From: Uranotaenia lowii
Lineage: Eukaryota > Arthropoda > Insecta > Diptera > Culicidae
Assembly: GCF_029784155.1 (NCBI RefSeq)
Contig: NC_073693.1
Location: 149,794,843 to 149,858,842 of the forward strand
Length of the DNA: 64,000 nt
Reading direction: 5' to 3'
Position 1 is the stretch's first letter. Each line of letters starts with the position of its first letter. This document shows positions 12,401-21,312 of this stretch, one piece after another. The notes beneath the pieces were generated by a model that was not told the origin of the DNA, made no database searches, and saw nothing but the letters and a program-made list of their open reading frames with translations. The position numbers and the translations under genes are program-made.

Positions 12401-14582
12401 ACATTTTCGGATTAAAAATCTGGCGATTCGAAATTAAACATTTTTATGGCGTTTTGAGCATTGAGACTAGTTTAAAATTCATATTTCAACTATTTCTCAT
12501 CCATGTTAAAAAACCAACTTAGCTTTTTTGAGTTATTGGTGAAATAAGATTTTTCAGTTTCATTTTCACCAGAGGTGTATCGCGACCTTAAGAGTACCAA
12601 GGCGTCGTAGAGTCCAATACGGACGTATCCAGCTATCACTAAGTGCCGCAAGGTGTCCGTTTTCGACGCAGCGGGCTATCGCTATTTATCTATTTACATG
12701 GTGTTCCGATTCACGACATAACCTGATGAACAATATTCCTCCAATTCATTCGGTCCATAGGAACCGTTCTCCAACTTCTCTGCTTTTTTCTGCTGACTCA
12801 TCAGTTACTATGACTCATGCTGGATAGGTAGGTAGTTCCCTCAGTGCGTTTTAAGGTACAACCTTCCCATGAAAAATCGGCAATCTTTGTACATCTGCTT
12901 TAATGCCTACGTTATAACATTCAAAGTAGAAAAATTCCGGTTGAATTCGTACCTATAGTTAATGAATCATTTTATTCTAGCCTCTTTGATTTCAATAATA
13001 GAAGACCCTTACTGAAATTTTAACCGATTATTGTCATAGGAAAATTTCACAACGTCTTTTTTGAACTTCATAATAATATTATATTTTTCACTCCAACTTT
13101 AGGACATTCCTATCAAATCGCGCCTTATGAACTCCACCTTCTACGATAGTTCGGACGTCAGTCAACGCTCGCTATCGTTGCCAAGGCGAAGGCACCACCG
13201 GCGAAATCTGTCCAGCGAATCGACCTTCTTCATATCCTCCCGGGACTGTTCTCCCATTCGCCGAGGCAAATCCCCGTCCTACTATTGTGGCAGTTTGCCG
13301 CGATCAATTCACTCAACCCCGGCCAGCTCAGGATACTACAAGTCTTCCCGCAGCAAACAGCTTTCGTCTACCGATAAATTGCACAGCAACAGTCAGAACA
13401 AGATCGAAAGCAAAACTAGTCGAGTAGGTAGTGGTCCGTCCAGTATCGACAGTGGTAAAATGACCTACATAACCTCGGGACCCTCGAGCTTTGACAGTGA
13501 AAAGCTGTCCTCAACCAGGACCAGTACTCATTCAAGTTTGGAATCACACGTATCAGCATCGACAGTTACCACCACGATACAGCAAACTACTTCGTCCAGT
13601 TACTTCATAGCCAACGATACGAGACCAGCTTACGTGAGCTCGGGTACTTCGAAGGACAAACCTCCAACCACAGTGACCACCACAACGACAAACGGTGGTA
13701 CATCGAAGAGCAATAACTACAAAGGGTTCGAAACCACGTTCAGTTACAACAATCAAGCCATCAACGCAAGCCCAAACCACCATAGCAATAGTAACACTAG
13801 TAATAGTAGTAGTAGCAGCAGCAGCAGCAGCAGTAATGGTAGTAATACCAACAACAGTAATAGTCTAGTTAAAAATTCACTTAATGCACTATGTAACGAA
13901 GCCATCACGAATCACGGACTGATGGGCAGTCCCAATAACCCCAATATTTATAGGCTGGAATCGGAGGCGCCACTAGCCACCCATGAGATCGATTTTTGTT
14001 CGCGAACCAACGATCATTTAACTGTCTTGAATGATACACTTTTAAATTTTAAACTTAACTCGGAAGCCCCAAGCGAGCTTAACGAACTGAACAGGTACAA
14101 TAAGAATATCAACAAACAGGAAAATACACCCATGAACAATAGCAAAACGTTGCCATCGACGCCTCCAGTACAACCGGCCAATTTTTTCTATAAAAACGTC
14201 CTCAAAAACATTCAGCACGACTCTAAGAACATCTGCGGCGATCTCGCCACCGATAAAGACCTAACGCAATCGCTCAGTGCCAACGATCATCACCAATCAA
14301 ATCTGCGCCGCTCAAGTTCGGAAATCAAGAAGCTCAATTCGAACGCAGAACACAAACATCAACCTTCTTCACCGGAAAAGATCAGCGGCCTTATCGTCAT
14401 GAAAAAGAGTCTATCGGTGTCCAGCGAGCCCAATCTCGCTAATCAACTGCAACAGGAAACCAACAGCAAAATAACAATTGTTGTAAAAGATTCGGACAAG
14501 CCGAACAACTCCGATCGTCGATTCTCGTTTCAGAACAAGGATGATCAGATGATTGAAGAAATGTACGACTTTCCCAGTTTAA

Positions 14583-14613
<31 letters not shown>

Positions 14614-14794
14614 AGCCCAAAAGATACTCCAGGGCGATGCCAGTCTGAACAGTATCGACACATTGGTTGAACTCAACATCAACCAGGAAAAGCAGCAAAC
14701 CATCATGAAGCTGAAGAATGACGCCTCCAGGATCATGGCGACACAGGATGTTTCGGATTCGAGCAAGGTTGTGACTGAATTCGGAATTGTGTAA
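6479..14794 (+). CDS. ko: Storkhead-box (winged-helix) protein, STOX1/knockout orthologue, 5'-incomplete
   Basis: Five exons read as one frame: 6479-6623, 6784-6897, 11062-11516, 11589-11761 and 13103-14794 (TAA). All introns are GT-AG, and four junction phases match exactly. The first two exons encode the winged-helix domain (LTEALCDVIMELTTQGQSAT ... EVIYDTLVQLMQEFKIYQTS ... GYFIVTPE), which in the family binds DNA. The third exon is basic and Ser-rich. The fourth carries the family motif YSAQFPPPEWF and a SVGTQT block. The last exon is long, with Ser/Thr-rich and Asn-rich low-complexity stretches including a run of ten serines, and ends with a conserved-looking block, DFPSLTDLSFNFTSLAAQKI. 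The first exon begins with two bases of a split codon, so upstream exons exist outside the window or in the left flank. In Drosophila the orthologue acts in neurons; the role here is inferred. Confidence 0.9.
6898..8995. other. First part of a 4.2-kb storkhead intron
   Basis: The intron opens with a consensus donor (GTAAGT at 6898) and has AT-rich, non-coding composition. A Gln-rich open stretch at 8401-8486 followed by GGGTAAGC resembles an exon, but no frame-compatible partner was found. Confidence 0.6.
8996..9650 (-). pseudogene. 5'-truncated jockey-like LINE (RT C-terminal part)
   Basis: The frame at 9646-9125 (-), 173 codons, matches the C-terminal half of ORF2 of LINE A at 24632-25491. 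Shared patterns are SLVRS-LEYA--VW-PY, DRIE--QRRFLR-AL and the W-DP-RLP block. Left of it, the - strand reads a 3' UTR ending in AATAAATAAATAA near 8998. It is a typical dead-on-arrival, 5'-truncated insertion in the storkhead intron, antisense to the host gene. RT catalytic motifs are missing. Confidence 0.8.
9940..10170 (+). repeat. Second copy of the repeat family at 1-440
   Basis: The order of shared blocks is the same as at the left edge: AAACTCATCCATGAT, CGTTTACATGA, TTTGTATGGGAAAATTGAAT, then CAATGCCAAAAGACATA and CAGTTAATAACTTTTTTG. This copy lacks the second inverted arm and the (TTTA)n tract, so it gives the ancestral linear arrangement. It lies within the storkhead intron. Confidence 0.65.
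10171..11061. other. End of the long storkhead intron
   Basis: Mostly non-coding. An open stretch after an acceptor-like TTGTGTTGCAG at 10824-10834 runs to a stop at 10965-10967, but its phase does not fit the preceding exon. The intron ends with CATCTTCGCAG at 11061. Confidence 0.5.
11762..13102. other. Storkhead intron with unassigned repeat debris
   Basis: The donor is GTAAGA at 11762 and the acceptor CAACTTTAG at 13102. Two GC-richer islands (about 12050-12230 and 12570-12800) look like relics of an interspersed repeat, but no frame or terminal structure could be recognised. Confidence 0.6.
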
Positions 14795-15220
14795 TTTTGA
14801 GGACGGTACAGCGTAAATCCACATTGAGAAAATTGTACATTAAACAAAAGCATAAGTGCCAATATTTTAATGATTGCAAGTACGTTGTATTTGTAGCTCT
14901 TGCTACCTAATAAGTATTATATGCTGCTATTATATAGTTTAATTTGTTAAATAATTGTAAAATAAACAACCAAGTAACGGACTAAACTGTAGAGCTTTTA
15001 TCTATAGGGAAAACACCAAACGGATTCTCTATTGAAAATTTTAAATATTTTTTTTTTTGTAAAACAAATACCGAAACATACAAATCATACGAACGCAAGT
15101 ATACTCTACTGTGGTATCATTCAAATAAATATTACAAGTTAGCAAACCAATTGTAACTTTCACAAATTTGTACAATCCAATTCCACAACCTATTATGGAA
15201 TAATATACAATAAGAAAATA
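14795..15220 (+). other. Storkhead 3' UTR and polyadenylation signals
   Basis: AT-rich sequence after the TAA holds AATAAA at 14961-14966 and at 15124-15129, and a third at about 15216. Which one is used cannot be told from sequence. Confidence 0.55.
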
Positions 15221-15603
15221 AAAGAAAATAGTTTTTTTTTATATATATCACCCTCCCTTCCACCTTGATCAGACGTATCGGTTTCAAAATGATCATCACC
15301 ATGGTCTTTCAAAATATTTTTAAAATATGTAGGTATCTTGTCGTGGGCATTGATTATTTGTCTCGTGATTTATTCATCAGGTTTCAAAATAGGTAGGTAC
15401 TTATATCCAGGTTTTACAAAATACCTATAAGGCACTTGCATTATCCGTGAGTATGAATTTTGAATCGCAAATTATCAGTGATATAACCGTATTTTTAGAA
15501 TTTTGAAAATATGATTGAAAAGTTGACGTAATTTGGCACATTTTCGCATCTTTAGAATTAAAAAATAAGAAACATAGAATTTTTGACGAATTTTCAAAGG
15601 TAG

Positions 15604-15858
15604 AGGCAGAAACACAATACAGCGTCGGTCGTCGCGTCACGTCAGCGGTCAACGCTGTCGATAAGTACTAAAACGCGGACGCGACGCACCCGAGGATTTT
15701 TGCATCACAATTCAGCGTCAAGAGACATCTTAGATGTCTCTTGACGCTGAATTGTGATGCAAAAATCGTCGGGTGCGTCGCGTCCGCGTTTTAGTACTTA
15801 TCGACAGCGTTGACCGCTGACGTGACGCGACGACCGACGCTGTATTGTGTTTCTGCCT
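15604..15858. mobile_element. Near-perfect 255-bp palindromic (snap-back) MITE
   Basis: The arms 15604-15730 and 15732-15858 are reverse complements around a single T at 15731, with only a couple of mismatches visible near CCCGAGGATTTT versus AAAATCGTCGGG. The outer ends are AGGCAGAAACAC and GTGTTTCTGCCT, and TAG flanks both sides (15601-15603 and 15859-15861 in overlapping reading), a possible 3-bp target duplication. It is GC- and CpG-richer than its surroundings. No coding role is inferred. Confidence 0.8.
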
Positions 15859-16059
15859 TAGCTGTTTTTCGAATCTTTTGTCCATTTGCAATTTTGCAGA
15901 GTTTCTTAGGCTTAGATTCAACTTTGCAGTGGATTTTTAAGTATATTAACGAGAGATTTCCGTAATAAATTTACATTCACCAGAAAGGTAACTTCATTCC
16001 GATTCTAATGGTGTAATTACTTTAGCGCTGTGATACTTTACAAAAATATGATACGGTTT

Positions 16060-17504
16060 TATTAGACTCCTTCAAAGTATTGGTACACAATTTGAATTGT
16101 GATGTTTTCGCTTTATGCGAAACTTGGCTCTCTCCTAACACAGATTTCAACTTCCATAGCCACAATATCATTCGGCTGAATCGTGATGGTCAACGAGGGG
16201 GTGGCGTTGTTTTGGGGATCAAGAAATGCCACTCTTTCTATCGTATTTCACATCAACCATCTCCGGGTATTGAAGTTTTTTTCTTGCCAAGCCAGAATTA
16301 AATAAATGCAAAGACTTTGCCAACCTCAGTATTTATTCCGACCAATTCAAGCATGAGCCGGAACCAATTGGCGAATATTAGGTGGTATGAATAAGAAAAT
16401 AGCAATTGCTTCGATAGCTTTTACTTAGCTCGAACTTTAGAATGGCAAAATTTGAAAGCATTTGCTCAACTAGATATGAAAAAGCAGAGTAGAACATTTA
16501 CTTTCAACCTGCTCCGGATAAAAAATATGCATGCAATTCGAAGAATTTGACTCACAAAACTGCTCGAAAATAGCAAAAGCAATTACTAGAGCTTTATTCA
16601 TATCAGCCATTGTTTCACTTCTCCCAGAACCCTGGTTAATTCTGGGAGACTTCAACTCCCATGGCGTGAGCTGGGGTAGCTCACGTGATGGTGATCGTGC
16701 GAACATTATTTATGAGCTGTGCGACGACTTCAACATGACTGTCTTAAACAATGGGGAATCACAGCATAGCATGTTGGACCTTTCTTAAGCTTCGTCCTCT
16801 CTGAGCTAGGATTGTACGTAGAAGGTAATTCAAGACCCCCTGGGAATATTTCTATCATCAGTGGTCGAAACCAATATTCCTTATGACCTCACAAAGAATA
16901 TAGATTGGAAAAAGTGCGCATCGGGTGTCATTGAAGCCATCGACTCAACGGAAGACCTGCCTCCGGAGGCAGTTTACAGTTTTATTTACGGGCAATTGTG
17001 GACTATGCAATCAAGGCACAGATCAGATGAAATGGCAATTCGACGATACAGAAACGGCCTCCCACTCCGTGGTGGGATGGAGACTGCTCACGTGCGAAAG
17101 GAGAAAAGTGCAAGGCGTTAGTTGAGATTCGCAGAACCGGATTGCCAGAGAAGATCCACCGTTACTTGGCCTTGGAACGCAAGTTCAAGAACTTGATCGG
17201 AATACAGAGAATAGTTCCGACACGGAGGATCAATTCTCGATGGTCGAACCTTCTCTTGCGCTCTGGCCTTATAACAATTCTGCTCTCGGACCGGACAGAA
17301 TTTATTCAATGAATGTAGAGATGAACATTGTTCCGCATGAATGGAGACAAGTGAAAGTCATCGCCGTCCAAAAACCGGGAAACCAGTTTCTGATTACAAC
17401 TCGTATAGGCCGATTGGAATGCTCTCGTGTCTCCGGAAATTGCTCAAAAGTTATTCTCTTTCGACTGGACAAATGGGTTGAATAAAACAATCTGTTATGA
17501 AGTA
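16060..17504 (+). pseudogene. LINE C (I-clade), part 1: endonuclease and start of RT
   Basis: Endonuclease blocks are readable at 16080-16290 (FALCETWLSP, RGGGVVLGI) and 16620-16790 (WLILGDFNSHGVSWGS). A non-coding segment of about 320 bp sits between them. The start of RT follows in mixed frames at about 17240-17490, with SALGPDRIYSM, EWRQVKVIAVQKPGN and ILFRLDKWVE. The sequence stops at GTA 17502-17504, where an inverted-repeat element begins, and resumes at 29448. The RNase H domain and gene order further right point to the I clade. It is full of stops and frameshifts. Confidence 0.7.
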
Positions 17505-17645
17505 GGCGGCATCCATAAATTACGTAACGCAAAAAATGCACTTTTTTGACCCCCTCCCCCCCGTATGTCACAAATCGTAACGCTTTGACGTACACCCCTA
17601 TGAAAATTACGTTACGCTGATAATTACCCCCCCCCCCCATCTTCT
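17505..17645 (+). mobile_element. Left MITE end with TIR GGCGGCATCCATAAATTACG
   Basis: The outer 26 bp match, inverted, the end at 29419-29444. GTA at 17502-17504 is repeated at 29445-29447. Inside are CGTAACGC motifs and C-runs (GACCCCCTCCCCCCC and a 12-C run). The inner end is cut where LINE A sequence starts at about 17650. Confidence 0.7.
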
Positions 17646-17649
17646 CTCG

Positions 17650-18920
17650 TTTTTAAAGTAGCGCCCTCGGACATAATCTGAACTTTGGGAATTGTGACAT
17701 CGAGCGTGTTGAAGAAGCAATAGGAGAGATTGACTGGCAATCAGCTTTTATAAACTTATCTGTCGATGCAGCAGTATCGGCATTCTACGAACGTCTCTGG
17801 GATACATTACGCCAACACACGCCACCTAGAAGATTCAACCGTCATCAGCCTTATAAGCTCCCTTGGTGGAACTCCGAGCTAAGAAGAAGCCGTAATTTAG
17901 TTCGTAAAGCGCGAAAACGCTACTTCCAAGATAAGACGGATCAAACCAAAGCCTACTTATCGAGACTAGAAGCCGACTATGAAGCTCTTCGTAATACCGC
18001 CTTTGAACTATACATCTTAAAAATTGAACGCAACGTAAAACAAGATCCTTCTACATTCTGGAGATATGTTAAAAGTCGCCGTCTTACCAACACCGTACCG
18101 TCGTCTGTATCGTTTCGTGACCGCACGTCGGAAACTGTTAAAGAGTCCGCTGATTTGTATGCCGAGTTCTTTAGCAGCGTGTATAGTTTTCAATCTCCAA
18201 ACTGTTCTGATATCTACTTTGATGCTCTACCAAACTATGACATTAGACTGCCACAGCCTCATTTAACTGCCCAGGAGATTTTCAATGTTTTAAGTAACCT
18301 AGACCCGTCGAAAGGGCCCGGTCCGGATGGAATTCCATCGTCGTTGGCATCAAAACTCGCTGCTTCTCTTGCCACACCGCTCAGTATGATATTTAACCGA
18401 TCGATTTCTGAATGTGTTTTTCCAAGCTTTTGGAAAATGGCTGCAATATCTCCAATTCATAAGTCTGGAAACACTCACCGTGTTGAGAACTACCGACCAA
18501 TATCAATTCTTTGCTGTTTTTCCAAAGTTCTTGAAGTTTTGATATATGAAAGGTTTTATTCTGCAGCTACTCCGATAATTACCGAATTCCAGCACGGTTT
18601 CGTTAAGAAAAGATCGACTGTGACAAACCTGATGTGTTATGTTAATGAATTACACACCGCAACCGATAAAAAACTTCAAGTGGATTCAGTATATATCGAC
18701 TTCGCCAAGGCCTTCGACACAGTACCCCACAGCATTGCAGTGATGAAACTAGAGCGCTATGGTTTTCCTACATGGGCAACCAGGTGGCTGCACTCGTACC
18801 TGATAAATCGCCAAGGATTCATAAACATCCGTGGAACACATTCCTCAGTGTTCGATATGCCGTCTGGAGTCCCACAAGGAAGTCATTTAGGCCCGCTTAT
18901 CTTTGTGCTTTTTGTAAATG
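17650..18920 (+). pseudogene. LINE A (jockey-like), part 1: linker and N-terminal RT
   Basis: One open frame (codon phase as 18155-18937) runs from about 17660. It contains a linker (YKLPWWNSELRRSRNLVRKA) and RT blocks GPGPDGIPSSLASKL, VENYRPISILCCFSKVLEVL, FAKAFDTVPHS and GVPQGSHLGPL. The endonuclease is absent, so the copy is 5'-truncated. The frame breaks after GTA AAT G at 18920, exactly where LINE B begins, and continues with AC at 24632. Without LINE B, the ORF would read through to the stop at 25491. Confidence 0.85.
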
Positions 18921-19357
18921 GCAGCGCTGGTTTTTGATCGACCGTCTCGTTTTATTGTCCCGCAGTTTTATTGAAATTTATAGTAGTAATACGTATTTTT
19001 TAATCCGTGATGAGTTTAAGTGGCGTTATTTAGTGTTCAGTGTGCAAAACCGTACTATGATTTTCTACTTTGGATTGTCCTAAATGTGTTAAAATTGAAT
19101 TTTCCTCTGTGCTAAAATACATAAAAAAAACATACCCCAAGCGTTCGTGTGGTGAGCTGTGTATTGAAAGTCACTTCTCTAGGTTGGTGAGTAAAGTGAA
19201 CTTTTCTTTCTTATTACTTTTCACAACTAACATTCTCAAGAGTATATTGCACAGCAGCAAATCGTTGACCAAGCATATATCTCAACCATATCTGCATGCG
19301 TCCACCGTTTGTCGGTCTATCTGAGTGAAAAAAAACTGCCGCTGTTCAACTTCTTGT

Positions 19358-19610
19358 GGTTCTATCATTTGCTCAGCTGTTAGTAAATCTCGTCGCTGAG
19401 CGGTGTAGTATTTGGCCAACCTCGGGGCACTTGCAAGTAGTGCGAAAGTGTGTGTCTCTGTTATTAGCGCACTTCAAAGGGTTGTGTTTCTTGCACTTGC
19501 TAGCTTGTTAGTGAATCTCGATCGCTAGCGGTGAAGATTAGGCAAACGCAGCCAGCGCACATGAGTAGGTACGAAAGTATTGTTGCTTCCGTTAGTAGCA
19601 CACATTGTTG
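19358..19610 (+). repeat. Two tandem monomers of about 125 bp in the LINE B 5' UTR
   Basis: Two related units share 'GTTAGTRAATCTCG', 'CGCTRRCGGTG' and 'TTAGYRCAC' blocks. 5'-UTR monomers that carry promoter activity are known in other LINEs; promoter function here is inference. Confidence 0.45.
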
Positions 19611-20169
19611 GAACTATGCGTTTGCTGGTTTTCATGGTGACTCGTCACTTGTATTCTTGATAGTCGTACACAGTGCAACATAAACTTGAAAATTGTTCTT
19701 TTTGGAAAGCAATGATTTTAACTTTCGATTTTATTAGATTTTTTTTTTTATTGTGCGTTTAATATGTAATCAATTTTCTTTTATTTCAACGCTTTTAAAT
19801 TGAATTATCTTCATCTCCGTACACACACATAATTTAGGTTTGTCTTTGTCCTTAAAATTTTATTTGTTTTGCGATTTTGACATTGAACCCTTTTGAAAAA
19901 CGCTTTTTAATTAAATATTTCTCATCTCCGTACATACAAATAATTTAAGATAGCTTATGATTTTTTTTTTAATTTAATTTTTTTTTCCTCTTTTCATAAC
20001 ACTTTTTCTTTGAAATATTTATTTGTATTGTTTTCTTAAATAATCTTAGTTTGTGCGTTTGTTAAAATAAACTTATAAGTCTTTTATTTCTTAACTTTAA
20101 TAATTTCTAGCTTTAGTTGTGCGTTTCATCAAAAGAGTTAGTTCCTTTTTAGCTTTTAATTGTTGTATT

Positions 20170-21267
20170 ATGGCGATGGCGAACATGGAATGTGATGATG
20201 AAGTTATTTGTATTGAATGTAATAATGTTGAAAATAATCTTGATAAAATACTTACTTGTGCATATTGTTTCAAGAGCGTTCATCTTCGCTGCAAAAATCT
20301 GATTGGAAGTGCAGCTCGCAAAATGAAAGCGCAGCAATACTTTTGCGATGCCAACTGTGCATGTATTTACGCCAAAATAATAAGTTTACGGAAAGATCAT
20401 GAAACAATTATCGAAAATATCCATACTAAAATTGAAACGACCGTACATAATGTGGTTTCACATGAATTGACCTCAATCAAAACGGATATGAGATCAGTTA
20501 CTACTGCGATAGAGGCTTCGCAGGAATTTTTGTCCACGAAATTCGATGAAATTCAGACTGATTTCAAAGACATAAAATTCCGAAACGATGCTCTTGAAAA
20601 AGAAGTAACTGATCTCAAATCTAAGCATTCAAATCTTACCAATCAGGTCCATAAATTGGAAATAAACCTCGACCGATTTAACCGGGAGGCTGTTTCAAAA
20701 AACCTCTTGATCTTCGGATTGCCATACAATAATAGAGAAAATACACAAGAACTTGTACGCAAAACATGTGGCACTTTTGGCTACGACCTTAAAACTGAAT
20801 CCATTTTAAACGCTGTTAGATTAATATCATCCAATAAACCCAATGAAAAGTCTCCACCAATTAAAGTTCTATTAAAAGATACAGTAATAAAAGAAGAAAT
20901 TTTCAGTAAAAAAAGAATTTTTGGGAAACTTGCCTCTTCTTCAATAGATCCTTCATTAGTAGTTGATGGTAAACCACTAAACGTCACAATAAGGGATGAA
21001 TTGACGCCCTTATCCATGGAAATTTTAACTGAATTGCGCGAATATCAAGACTTAATTGGAGCCAAATACATTTGGCCCGGAAGAAATGGTGCCATTTTGG
21101 TCAAACAAACAGATAATTCAAAACCTGATATAATCAAAACTAAATTTGAAATGAATCGCTTCATGAGCATGCATGTCACTCAGCAAAGAAATAACACATC
21201 CACGATTCCAAATGAAAGTCCTTCACCCAAACGAAAAAGGAACAATGCTGATCCACGATCAAAATAA
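20170..21267 (+). CDS. LINE B ORF1 protein with PHD-like zinc finger
   Basis: This 365-codon frame starts at the first in-frame ATG, 20170. The N-terminus (about residues 8-60) has a Cys/His pattern of a PHD finger: VICIECNN, LTCAYCFKSVHLRC and YFCDANC. A predicted coiled coil follows (about 80-175, heptad-rich with DLKSKHSNLTNQVHKLE). An RRM-like region comes next, with NLLIFGLPYN and the VRLI and IKVLLKD blocks. A basic tail (PKRKRNN) ends it. Such ORF1 proteins bind element RNA and act as chaperones. PHD-containing ORF1 occurs in CR1/L2-type LINEs. It is followed 45 bp later by ORF2. Confidence 0.85.
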   Translation: MAMANMECDDEVICIECNNVENNLDKILTCAYCFKSVHLRCKNLIGSAARKMKAQQYFCDANCACIYAKIISLRKDHETIIENIHTKIETTVHNVVSHELTSIKTDMRSVTTAIEASQEFLSTKFDEIQTDFKDIKFRNDALEKEVTDLKSKHSNLTNQVHKLEINLDRFNREAVSKNLLIFGLPYNNRENTQELVRKTCGTFGYDLKTESILNAVRLISSNKPNEKSPPIKVLLKDTVIKEEIFSKKRIFGKLASSSIDPSLVVDGKPLNVTIRDELTPLSMEILTELREYQDLIGAKYIWPGRNGAILVKQTDNSKPDIIKTKFEMNRFMSMHVTQQRNNTSTIPNESPSPKRKRNNADPRSK

Positions 21268-21312
21268 GATCTTAGATCTACAAATGTTTAAAACTGAAAT
21301 ATATTTTATTCA

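Noticed and set aside
13553..13783. Antisense open frame in the last storkhead exon
   Set aside because: Shadow of the Ser/Thr-rich coding frame; no start context or family.
16470..16706. 78-codon - strand frame
   Set aside because: Antisense to LINE C endonuclease and an inserted non-coding piece.
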